This document shows positions 14,207 through 21,019 of a stretch of 21,019 nucleotides of DNA, piece by piece. A program made the translations under genes and the position numbers. The first letter of the stretch is position 1; each line of letters opens with the position of its first letter. The DNA is taken from contig NZ_DJFS01000008.1 in the NCBI RefSeq assembly GCF_002432125.1, positions 1-21,019 on the forward strand. Direction: 5' to 3'. The DNA is from Brevundimonas sp. UBA5866 (GTDB taxonomy: Bacteria > Pseudomonadota > Alphaproteobacteria > Caulobacterales > Caulobacteraceae). The notes beneath the pieces are model-generated. The model ran no database searches. It saw nothing but the letters and a program-made list of their open reading frames with translations, and was not told the DNA's origin.

Positions 14207-15778
14207 TTATCCTTCCTGGCCCGCCACGGCGTCTTCGCCGTCATACAGAGCCTGCTGTTCCTGTTCGTGGAACGGGCCCTTCTTGATGGTGCGGACGATC
14301 AGGCCGACTTCGACCACGGCCAGCGCGCCATAAAGAACGGTAAAGCCGACAATGGTGGCCCACAGTTGCGGCACCGTCAGGCTGGAGGCACCGAGGAAGG
14401 TCGGCAGGACGCCTTCAACGGCCCACGGCTGGCGACCGACCTCGGCCAGAACCCAACCGAACTCGGCGGCGATCCACGGCAGCGGAATGGCCAGAACAGC
14501 CAGACGCAGGAACCACTTGGTCTCATGCTTGCGCAGGGTGCACAGCACGAAGGCCGTCGCGAACAGGCCGATCATCAGGAAGCCGATGCCCGCCATCGCG
14601 CGGAACGACCAGAACATCACCGGCACGTTCGGAACGGTGAACCATGCCGCTTCCTTGATCTGCGCGGGCGTGGCCATGCGCGGATCTTCAACGAAACGCT
14701 TCAGCAGCAGGCCGTAACCCAGATCGTTGCGGACTTTTTCAAACTCGCCACGGGCGACCAGATCGGTCGGATCAGCCTTGATCTTTTCCAGCTGGTCATA
14801 GGCGACGACGCCGCGCTCGATACGGTCTTCCGAGATGGCGACCAGTTCGAGGATACCGGCAACAGGCTTGTCCACGCTGCGGGTGGCGATCAGGCCCAGC
14901 ACATAGGGCACCTTGACCTCATAGTGGGTCTGGCGGTCCTTCAGGCTGGGGAAGCCGATGGCCGTCAGGCCTGCGGGGGCTTCCTCGGTGTGCCACATGG
15001 CCTCGAGGGCGGCGAGCTTCATCTTCTGGTTATCGGTCAGGGCATAGCCCGACTCATCACCCAGCACGACGACCGACAGCGACGAGGCCAGACCAAAGGC
15101 CGCAGCAACAGTCATCGAACGCTTGGCAAAGCCCTTGTGCTTGCCCTTCAACAGATAGATGGCCGAAACGCCCAGCACGAACACCGAGGCGATCACATAA
15201 CCGGCCGAGACCGTGTGAACGAACTTGGCCTGTGCGACCGGGTTAAACAGCACCGCCATGAAGTCCACGACTTCCATACGCATCGTGTCGGGATTGAACG
15301 CGGCACCGACCGGATTTTGCATCCAGCCGTTGGCGATCAGGATCCACAGCGCCGACAGGTTGGTGCCCAGCGCGGTCATGAACGTTACGAAAAGGTGGGT
15401 GTGCGGCTTCAGCTTGTCCCAGCCAAAGAACATCAGCCCCACAAAGGTCGCTTCGAGGAAGAAGGCCATCAGGCCCTCGATCGCCAGCGGTGCCCCGAAG
15501 ATGTCACCCACATAGTGCGAGTAGTAGGACCAGTTCATGCCGAACTGGAACTCCATGGTGATGCCCGTGGCGACACCCAGCACGAAGTTGATGCCGAACA
15601 GCGTGCCCCAGAAACGGGTGATCGTCCGCCAGATCGGGCGGCGGGTCATCACATAGATCGACTCCATGATGACCAGCATGAAGGACAGCCCCAACGTGAG
15701 GGGCACGAATAGAAAGTGGTATAGCGCCGTCAGTGCGAACTGAAGGCGCGATAGGTCCACGACCGCAAGGTCGATCAT
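14207..15778 (-). CDS. cydA: Cytochrome bd ubiquinol oxidase subunit I
   Basis: 523 aa, matching E. coli length, with the long Q-loop form. It carries hemes b558, b595 and d and oxidises quinol while reducing O2 with high affinity. Key residues are all present at an offset of two from E. coli. They are H21 (YHFLFVPLTLG), E101 and E109 (AIEGLMAFFLEATF), H188 (KFVHTVSAGY) and M395 (SFRAMAGIG). Quinol-site K254 and E259 lie in KMKLAALEA, and GWVLAEVGRQPW at about 441-452. AGGAG lies eight bases before the ATG. It is the first gene of cydABX, with a perfect FNR box centred about 80 bases upstream. Confidence 0.98.
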   Translation of the reverse strand: MIDLAVVDLSRLQFALTALYHFLFVPLTLGLSFMLVIMESIYVMTRRPIWRTITRFWGTLFGINFVLGVATGITMEFQFGMNWSYYSHYVGDIFGAPLAIEGLMAFFLEATFVGLMFFGWDKLKPHTHLFVTFMTALGTNLSALWILIANGWMQNPVGAAFNPDTMRMEVVDFMAVLFNPVAQAKFVHTVSAGYVIASVFVLGVSAIYLLKGKHKGFAKRSMTVAAAFGLASSLSVVVLGDESGYALTDNQKMKLAALEAMWHTEEAPAGLTAIGFPSLKDRQTHYEVKVPYVLGLIATRSVDKPVAGILELVAISEDRIERGVVAYDQLEKIKADPTDLVARGEFEKVRNDLGYGLLLKRFVEDPRMATPAQIKEAAWFTVPNVPVMFWSFRAMAGIGFLMIGLFATAFVLCTLRKHETKWFLRLAVLAIPLPWIAAEFGWVLAEVGRQPWAVEGVLPTFLGASSLTVPQLWATIVGFTVLYGALAVVEVGLIVRTIKKGPFHEQEQQALYDGEDAVAGQEG

Positions 15779-15851
15779 GACTAAGGCTCCTGACCGCCGA
15801 TTTGAACCATCGGCATTGGACCCTGCCTAACCGCGTCACCGATAGGGCGCA

Positions 15852-15865
15852 TTGATCCTGATCAA
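15852..15865. promoter_or_regulatory. Perfect FNR box TTGATcctgATCAA between cydA and cydD
   Basis: Exact TTGAT-N4-ATCAA palindrome in the 141-base gap between the divergent cyd operons. It is about 80 bases from the cydA start and 61 from the cydD start. At -41.5 spacing it could serve either side. Weak -10-like elements are TTAGGC (- strand, 15830-15825) and TCTATG (+ strand, 15886-15891). Confidence 0.85.
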
Positions 15866-15919
15866 AGCGGTCCTACGCGCGCGCGTCTATGGAGTATGGG
15901 TTACGCTTTCAGGACGACC

Positions 15920-17563
15920 ATGACCGCAACCCGATCAGACCCCCGCGCCGCTTCCCGCTGGATCGCCGACGCGACCAAGGACTGGAAACGCCTTTCCAAC
16001 CGGTCGGCCATTCTGGTCGTGGCCGATGTCATACCCGCTGTCGGTTTTGCGGCGGGTCTGGGCTGGCTCATGGGGGCTGTCGTGCCTGCGCTGGAGGCCC
16101 CGAATATCGTATCGCTCGCTACGGCTGTCGCGCCGGGTGCCGGTCTGGCGGTAGGCAGCCTGCTATTGCGCGGCCTGCTGGCCCAATGCGCCGTCATCGC
16201 TTCGTCGGGTGTGGCCAATCAGGTCAAATCCGGCCTGCGCAAACGCCTGATGCCCGCCGTATTCAGCGGTCGTGTTTCTGATTCTGCGGCAATGGCTGCT
16301 GTGGTCGAAGGTGTGGACTCTATGGAGGGTCATTTCACACGCTTTGCACCGGCACGGACGGCAGCGGCGGTCGCCCCCTTGGCGCTTATCGCTGCGGCGG
16401 CATTCGTCAGCCCGTTCACGGCGGGCATTCTGCTGTTCACCCTGCTGCCATTTATCATCGGCATGGCCCTGACCGGCATGGCGGCCGCCAGTGAGAGCCG
16501 CCGCCAGTTTCAGGCGATGGAGCGTCTGTCGGGCCTGTTTCTGGATCGCATCCGTGCCCTTCCGGCCATTCTGGTGTTTCAAGCCGAAGAGCGTCAGGCC
16601 CGGCTGATGGCCAAAGCGTCGCAAGAGTTGGCAGACCGTACATCGCGCGTGCTGCGGGTGGCCTTTCTGTCATCGGCCATTCTGGAGTTTTTCTCTGCAT
16701 TAGCCGTGGCTCTGGTCGCGGTTTACTGCGGCTTCAACCTGCTGCGCATTCTGCCCTTCCCGGCTCCGGATGCGCTGACCTTGGGGCAGGCCTTCTTCCT
16801 GCTGGCGCTGGCTCCGGAAGTCTATCAGCCTATGCGCCGACTGGCCGGCGCCTATCACGAACGTCAGGCCGCAGAGGCCGCCGTGCCCCATCTGCAGATG
16901 GTCGAGAAAGCCCTGCCGCCCTCACGGCGTACGGCAATGCATCTGGAAAACCCTCCGGCCATTACCTATCGCAATCTGTCGATCGCCTATGGCCCCGGAG
17001 TTCCGGCAGTTTCGGCTTTTGACCAGCATGTCGAAGCCGGTAGCATTGTCGCCCTGACCGGGCCCAGCGGCTCGGGCAAATCCAGCCTGCTGCATGTGCT
17101 GTTGGGTCTATCGCCGGTCAGCGACGGTAAAATCCTGATCGATGGCAATGTTCTGGAGCAGGACCGGGACCTCGGTCCCTCCATCGCCTATGCGGGTCAG
17201 GCACCGATGGTCATCCCCGGTACACTGGGCGACAATATCCGTCTTGCCTTTCCCGAAGCGTCCGAGCGCGCTGTGATGGAGGCCGCCGCCAAGGCGGGGC
17301 TTTCGGGCAATCTGGACCGCCCCATCGACGAGCGCGGCGGCGGCCTGTCCGGCGGCGAGCGCCGTCGCCTCGGTCTGGCCCGCGCCTTTCTCAAGCCCGC
17401 CACCATTCTGATCCTGGACGAGCCGACCGCTCATCTTGATAGCCAGTCCGAAGCGCGGCTTTTGCCCGTTATCAAACAGGCTGCCGCCGGGCGAACGACG
17501 TTGATCGCCACCCATTCAACAAGCGTTGCCGCTATCGCCGACCGAGTTATCGCGCTGTCCTGA
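15920..17563 (+). CDS. cydD: Cysteine/glutathione ABC exporter subunit CydD
   Basis: 547 aa. One half of the heterodimeric CydDC ABC transporter in the inner membrane, needed for cytochrome bd assembly. The N-terminal membrane domain (about 20-310) is followed by an ATPase domain. That domain has Walker A GPSGSGKSS at 381-389, Q-loop YAGQAP, signature LSGGE at 476-480, Walker B ILILDEP at 496-502 and switch THST. The ATG at 15920 has AGGA five bases upstream. An in-frame ATG at 15896 has GGAG only one base away, which is unsuitable. Its stop overlaps the cydC start (TGATG). Paralogy with cydC separates CydD and CydC by order and by position upstream. Confidence 0.95.
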   Translation: MTATRSDPRAASRWIADATKDWKRLSNRSAILVVADVIPAVGFAAGLGWLMGAVVPALEAPNIVSLATAVAPGAGLAVGSLLLRGLLAQCAVIASSGVANQVKSGLRKRLMPAVFSGRVSDSAAMAAVVEGVDSMEGHFTRFAPARTAAAVAPLALIAAAAFVSPFTAGILLFTLLPFIIGMALTGMAAASESRRQFQAMERLSGLFLDRIRALPAILVFQAEERQARLMAKASQELADRTSRVLRVAFLSSAILEFFSALAVALVAVYCGFNLLRILPFPAPDALTLGQAFFLLALAPEVYQPMRRLAGAYHERQAAEAAVPHLQMVEKALPPSRRTAMHLENPPAITYRNLSIAYGPGVPAVSAFDQHVEAGSIVALTGPSGSGKSSLLHVLLGLSPVSDGKILIDGNVLEQDRDLGPSIAYAGQAPMVIPGTLGDNIRLAFPEASERAVMEAAAKAGLSGNLDRPIDERGGGLSGGERRRLGLARAFLKPATILILDEPTAHLDSQSEARLLPVIKQAAAGRTTLIATHSTSVAAIADRVIALS

Positions 17564-19233
17564 TGTCCCAGTTTTCTTCTACCGACCCGCTGCGCCGCCT
17601 CATCTCTGAGCAGGAAAAGACCCAGAGGATGCGGCTGGTATCGGCCAGCGTGTGCGCCATGCTGGTATCATCGGCTGCGGTGATCCTGCTCGGGCTTTCC
17701 GCATGGTTTCTGACAGCTTCGGCCATCGCAGGGCTGGCCGGACCACTCGTGGCCAAGGCCTTCAACTATATGATCCCCAGCGCCATGATCCGCATGTTGG
17801 CCATTGTGCGCACCGTTGGCCGTTATGGCGAGCGGGTGGTCGGTCATGAAGCCGCCCTTCAGGCTCTGGCCCGCATACGCCCCGCGATCTTCCGCAATAT
17901 CGCCCGCAGCATCCCCGCCCGTCTTGATCTGTCCAGCGGCGAGGCTTCGGCCCGCCTCATGCAAGACGTGGACGCGATCCAGAACCGGTTTGTCCGCCTG
18001 TCCGCCCCTTGGGGCGCGGGAATGGGCATACTGACGGGCATCATTCTTTGCGGCTTTGCAGGTGGAGCTGCGGCGGCCAGCGTCGGATTGATCGCGGGCC
18101 TTTATGTAGTGGCATCCCACGCACTGGCTCTGCGCGTCACACGCAGACACGGTGCCGAACTTCGCCGCTACGCCGGCCATTTCAAAGCCGAGCTGTCCAG
18201 CCTTATGTCCGCCGCACCCGAACTGCGCGCCTATGGCATGACGGACTTGGCCCTCGCACGCGTAGAAAGAACATCAGATCCCTATGCTGAAGCTGCCCGC
18301 AAGCTTGCCATCGGCAACGGCTGGCTGGCTGTCGTGCAAACGGTGGCTATGGCGTTCGCTGTTGCGGCGGTTGTTGTGACAACGGCCGCGGGCGCACCGG
18401 CCTTGATGGCTCTGGCCCTGCTGGGTTCGATTGCCGTGATGGATGCTTGCAGTACCCTGGTGGCTGCAATGGGCCAGAGCGGTCAGGTAGAAGCCGCCAT
18501 ACAGCGCCTGTCTCCGTTGATGGCAGCGTCCGAAACCGCAGGAAACGCCCGCCCGCTGCAATCACGTATCGATGTGGCCGATCTGTTCAGCCTGCGTACG
18601 CGCGGGCGGATAGCCATCACCGGCCCGTCCGGAAGCGGCAAGACCACTCTGGTCGAGCAATTGATGCGTCTGCGCGCCATCCCCCGGGGGGTGGCCCAGA
18701 TCGACGGCCGCGACCTCGCCCTCATCGATCCCTGCCAAGCCCGCGACCTGTTCGCCTATGCCCCCCAACAGGCCCATTTCTTTAATGGCACCGTGGCGGA
18801 GAACCTGCGCCTCGCAGCACCGGATGCCACAGACCATGACCTCTGGGCCGCTCTTGACGATGCGTGCCTTGCACAGCGTATCCGGCGCTCGCCCGATGGA
18901 CTGGCCATGCAGATCGGCGAGAACGGGCATTGGCTGTCGGGTGGAGAGCGTCGCCGTCTGGGCTTGGCCCGGGCCTATCTTCGCCACGCCCCCTTCCTCA
19001 TTCTCGACGAACCCACCGAGGGTCTGGACCGGCACACCGAAACCCAGATCGTGGACAGGTTGGACAGGCGCCTTTCGCTTTCGGGTCAGGGCCTGATCTT
19101 GATCAGCCACCGCGCCTTCCCCATGCGCCTGTGTCAGGACCGTGCTGTCGTACAGGGCATCAAGCCCGATGGATCGGTAAGACTGGCGCTCATCGGCAAC
19201 CTGCTGCCGCCTTCCAAAACCTGCGTTGTTTGA
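17563..19233 (+). CDS. cydC: Cysteine/glutathione ABC exporter subunit CydC
   Basis: 556 aa. Partner of CydD. The N-terminal transmembrane domain (about 30-300) includes SASVCAMLVSSAAVILLGLSAW and a YGERVVGHEAALQALARIR motif typical of CydC. The ATPase half has Walker A GPSGSGKTT at 354-362, Q-loop YAPQQAHFFNGTVAENLRLA, signature LSGGE at 458-462, Walker B FLILDEPTEGLD with D482-E483, and switch ISHR. It is translationally coupled to cydD through a one-base overlap. Its stop codon lies inside an FNR-like box that may drive the next small gene. Confidence 0.95.
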   Translation: MSQFSSTDPLRRLISEQEKTQRMRLVSASVCAMLVSSAAVILLGLSAWFLTASAIAGLAGPLVAKAFNYMIPSAMIRMLAIVRTVGRYGERVVGHEAALQALARIRPAIFRNIARSIPARLDLSSGEASARLMQDVDAIQNRFVRLSAPWGAGMGILTGIILCGFAGGAAAASVGLIAGLYVVASHALALRVTRRHGAELRRYAGHFKAELSSLMSAAPELRAYGMTDLALARVERTSDPYAEAARKLAIGNGWLAVVQTVAMAFAVAAVVVTTAAGAPALMALALLGSIAVMDACSTLVAAMGQSGQVEAAIQRLSPLMAASETAGNARPLQSRIDVADLFSLRTRGRIAITGPSGSGKTTLVEQLMRLRAIPRGVAQIDGRDLALIDPCQARDLFAYAPQQAHFFNGTVAENLRLAAPDATDHDLWAALDDACLAQRIRRSPDGLAMQIGENGHWLSGGERRRLGLARAYLRHAPFLILDEPTEGLDRHTETQIVDRLDRRLSLSGQGLILISHRAFPMRLCQDRAVVQGIKPDGSVRLALIGNLLPPSKTCVV

Positions 19234-19243
19234 TCTACCTCAA
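19230..19243 (+). promoter_or_regulatory. FNR-like box TTGATctacCTCAA upstream of the 36-aa ORF
   Basis: One mismatch from TTGAT-N4-ATCAA, with the same changed half-site as the ompW box. It is centred 56 bases before the ATG at 19293. Class II spacing predicts a start near 19278, with a -10-like TAGCTT at 19266-19271, just before the ribosome site. Confidence 0.5.
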
Positions 19244-19292
19244 AGCAAAGCTCCGTTCGGCGTCCTAGCTTGCGGTCAGAGGAGATTGATCC

Positions 19293-19403
19293 ATGACCGC
19301 AGCTCACGCCTTTATTCTTCTGCCTATCGCCGGTGCCTTCCTGACCTTCATGGCGGTACTGGGCTTTGTTTCGATCTGGAGCAATCTGCCTTCGGATCGC
19401 TGA
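19293..19403 (+). CDS. 36-aa single-transmembrane protein after cydDC, family unknown
   Basis: Not recognised. It starts MTAAHAFILLPIAGAFLTF, continues as one hydrophobic helix to about residue 29, and ends with the short polar tail NLPSDR. AGAGGAG lies eight bases before the ATG, one of the best ribosome sites in the window. An intrinsic terminator follows after 26 bases. It starts 59 bases after cydC, with its own FNR-like box. The form recalls small oxidase subunits such as CydX, CydH or CydS, but the sequence does not carry the CydX MWYFAW signature, and a clear cydX already ends cydABX. It may stabilise cytochrome bd or CydDC; that is inference. Confidence 0.7.
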   Translation: MTAAHAFILLPIAGAFLTFMAVLGFVSIWSNLPSDR

Positions 19404-19429
19404 TCCACCTTCCCTTTTCCTTGCAAACG

Positions 19430-19465
19430 AAAGGCCCGCCAGCGGAATGCTGACGGGCCTTTTTA
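19430..19465. terminator. Terminator after the 36-aa ORF, also facing the CNNM-like gene
   Basis: Stem AGGCCCG-c-CAGC / GCTG-a-CGGGCCT (one C-A mismatch, loop GGAAT) with TTTTTA on the right and a T-rich TTTCG on the - strand side. It is strongest for the + strand and may also serve the - strand gene ending at 19485. Confidence 0.8.
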
Positions 19466-19484
19466 TTGGGTGAGCAAGTCAGGC

Positions 19485-20801
19485 TTACTCGGCAGAAACC
19501 AGATCGGTTTTCGGCACAACGGTACGGAACAACAGTTTGTCGATCCGGCGGTCGTCCATATCGATGACCTCGACCTCGAAGCGACCCAGTTGCAGGGTTT
19601 CCCCCTCTTCCGGCAGTCGCGACAGGTGGTGAAGCACCAGACCGGCCACCGTATGGAAGCCATCATGCTCGCCGAACTCTTCGCCCAGAGTTTCCTCGAG
19701 CTCTTCCAGATCGACCGAACCATCGACGATCCAGCTGCCATCCTCGCGCAGACGGATCGCGACCTGCTCGATGTCGTGGTCTTCGTTGAAGTCACCGGCG
19801 ATCATTTCCAGCAGGTCGGTCGCCGTCACCACACCTTCGAAGCTGCCGTACTCATCGACAACAAAGGCCATGTGCACACGCGAGCTCTTGAGGATCTCCA
19901 GCGCCTTCAGCACCGAAGTCGATTGCGGAATGAAGGCGGGCTCCTGGATCAGGGGCTCGATGTCGATCTTGCCGGAATCCAGCAGGGCATCGAGGACGTC
20001 CTTCTTGTGGACGACGCCCAGCGGGCTATCGATGTCGCTTTCGCGGGTCACCACGATACGCGAATAGCCACATTCGCGGATGTCCTTGCGCAGCGTCGCC
20101 TCGTCATCGGCCAGCGACACCCAATAGACTTCGTGACGGGGCGTCATGGCCACGCGAACGGCACGGTCGCCCAGGGTCATGATCTCTTCGATCATTTCCT
20201 GTTCCTGCGGTTCGATCAGGCCGGCCGAGGTGCCCTCGGCAATCATGCTCTCGACCTCTTCCTGCGTGACATCCGAACCGTCACGGTCCTTGACGCCCAT
20301 CAGTTTGAGAATGCCAGAGGTCGAAGCCGTCAGAAGCATGACGAACGGCTTCATGACAATCGCCAGCGTGGACAGCGGGCCGGCCATCTTGGAGGCCACT
20401 GCCTCCGGATAGATCAGCGCCAGACGCTTTGGCACCAGCTCGCCCACGATCAGCGAGATGTAGGTAATGCCCACGACCACGATGGCGGTAGATACAACGT
20501 GCGAATAGGCCGACAGCGCCGGGAAGCTTTGCGTGAACAGAATGTCCAGCTCGCCAGCAATGCTGGCCTGGCCATATGCACCGGCCAGAATACCGATCAG
20601 GGTGATACCGACCTGAACCGCCGATAGAAACTGTGTGGGTTCTTCCGCCAGCTTCAGCGCGGCACGCGCACCGCGATCACCGCGCTCGGCACGGCTGTGA
20701 AGTCTGGATTTGCGTGAGGATACGACCGCGAGTTCGGTCATTGCGAACAAGCCGTTCAGTACCACCAGAAGCAGTACGACGACGATAGCGATGGTCAACA
20801 T
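19485..20801 (-). CDS. DUF21/CBS-pair/CorC-domain membrane protein (CNNM/HlyC-like, putative Mg2+/Co2+ transporter or regulator)
   Basis: 438 aa from the ATG chosen. The DUF21 membrane domain lies at about 1-180 and includes LLLVVLNGLFAMTELAVVSSRKSRL, SAVQVGITLIGILAGAYG and VGELVPKRLAL. Two CBS motifs follow (about 195-320: VRVAMTPRHEVYWVSL, YSRIVVTRES, then HMAFVVDEYGSFEGVVTATDLLE). A CorC_HlyC transporter-associated domain (about 335-430) ends the protein. Related CNNM/CorC proteins act in Mg2+ efflux. The 'hemolysin' label in databases is historical. A TTG at 20867 would add 22 residues. The ATG at 20801 matches the usual family N-terminus but has no clear Shine-Dalgarno. Confidence 0.92.
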   Translation of the reverse strand: MLTIAIVVVLLLVVLNGLFAMTELAVVSSRKSRLHSRAERGDRGARAALKLAEEPTQFLSAVQVGITLIGILAGAYGQASIAGELDILFTQSFPALSAYSHVVSTAIVVVGITYISLIVGELVPKRLALIYPEAVASKMAGPLSTLAIVMKPFVMLLTASTSGILKLMGVKDRDGSDVTQEEVESMIAEGTSAGLIEPQEQEMIEEIMTLGDRAVRVAMTPRHEVYWVSLADDEATLRKDIRECGYSRIVVTRESDIDSPLGVVHKKDVLDALLDSGKIDIEPLIQEPAFIPQSTSVLKALEILKSSRVHMAFVVDEYGSFEGVVTATDLLEMIAGDFNEDHDIEQVAIRLREDGSWIVDGSVDLEELEETLGEEFGEHDGFHTVAGLVLHHLSRLPEEGETLQLGRFEVEVIDMDDRRIDKLLFRTVVPKTDLVSAE

Positions 20802-20962
20802 CGAAAGGGGTAGAGCCCAAAACGCGGTGCGACTTACGGCATCCGCATCATCGACTTTAATCAGCAAACGTTAAAAACACCAGTGTGTGCGCGGTTGCTG
20901 CGGGCAGGTTACGACTAAAAAATAAAGCCTTGCCGTTCTTGAAGCCGCTTTCGGGGACCGTT

Positions 20963-20999
20963 CAAACAAAAACGCCCCCCTTGCGGACCAGGGGGGCGT
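20963..20999 (-). terminator. Terminator of a - strand gene outside the right edge
   Basis: Stem ACGCCCCCC / GGGGGGCGT (10-base loop). The - strand side is followed by TTTTTGTTTG and the + strand side has no T-run. It therefore ends a leftward gene that lies beyond the window. Nothing else is clear in 20802-20962, which should hold the promoter of the CNNM-like gene. Confidence 0.75.
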
Positions 21000-21019
21000 C
21001 TTGTCTGTCGTCACTGACG

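Noticed and set aside
13643..15712. A 689-codon open frame on the + strand
   Set aside because: It lies wholly opposite cydB and cydA. Its composition (rich in H, Q, R, D, G) is what the reverse of GC-rich coding gives. It has no ribosome site and no domain.
19470..20627. A 385-codon open frame on the + strand
   Set aside because: Reverse shadow of the CNNM/CorC-like gene, rich in H, Q and R, with no domain.
20963..20999. Hairpin as part of the CNNM-like gene promoter
   Set aside because: The T-run on the - strand marks it as the terminator of a leftward gene outside the window.

Overview
The window looks like chromosomal core sequence of an alphaproteobacterium, most likely a Caulobacterales member (Asticcacaulis/Brevundimonas-like; the genus is a guess). 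The grounds are the moderately high GC content, the style of the ribosomal proteins, an M61 peptidase, an FnrL-type regulator with a Cx2Cx7C cluster motif, and TTGAT-type FNR boxes. I see no transposase, integrase, CRISPR array or prophage gene.

Layout. 1-2718: a secreted M61 peptidase (+) converges on a DJ-1/PfpI-family protein (-), with a shared bidirectional terminator. 2800-4140: the rplJ-rplL operon (-), with its terminator, a leader of about 265 nt and a promoter that overlaps the stop codon of the next gene. 4137-7503: an accessory block with a DUF2059 protein, a Nudix hydrolase, an NADPH-dependent FMN reductase and a HxlR regulator (all -), divergent from an NAD(P)-binding oxidoreductase and a secreted SnoaL/NTF2-like protein (+). 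7526-9969: tRNA-Trp, secE-nusG (terminated), then rplK-rplA behind its own promoter and a hairpin-containing leader (all -). 10106-19484: a probable low-oxygen module. It contains an FMN-binding split-barrel protein, an unassigned 147-aa protein, an FNR-family O2 sensor, OmpW, cydA-cydB-cydX (-), a divergent cydD-cydC (+), and a 36-aa single-TM protein with no assigned family. 19485-20801: a CNNM/CorC-like DUF21-CBS protein (-). At the right edge is a terminator of a gene outside the window.

How they work together. The FNR-like protein keeps the iron-sulphur cysteines and the E-x-x-S-R recognition helix expected to read TTGAT-N4-ATCAA. Four such boxes lie around it: perfect ones at 10696-10709 and 15852-15865 (the latter between cydA and cydD), and one-mismatch versions before ompW (12814-12827) and before the 36-aa ORF (19230-19243). 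This suggests a compact regulon that makes cytochrome bd (CydA, CydB, CydX), its CydDC assembly exporter, OmpW and perhaps a new small membrane partner when oxygen falls. The HxlR, FMN reductase and NmrA-like genes look like a separate electrophile/redox-stress unit placed between the two halves of the ribosomal protein cluster.

The best candidate for something undescribed is the 36-aa protein at 19293-19403. It has a strong ribosome binding site, an FNR-like box at class II spacing, and a terminator straight after it.
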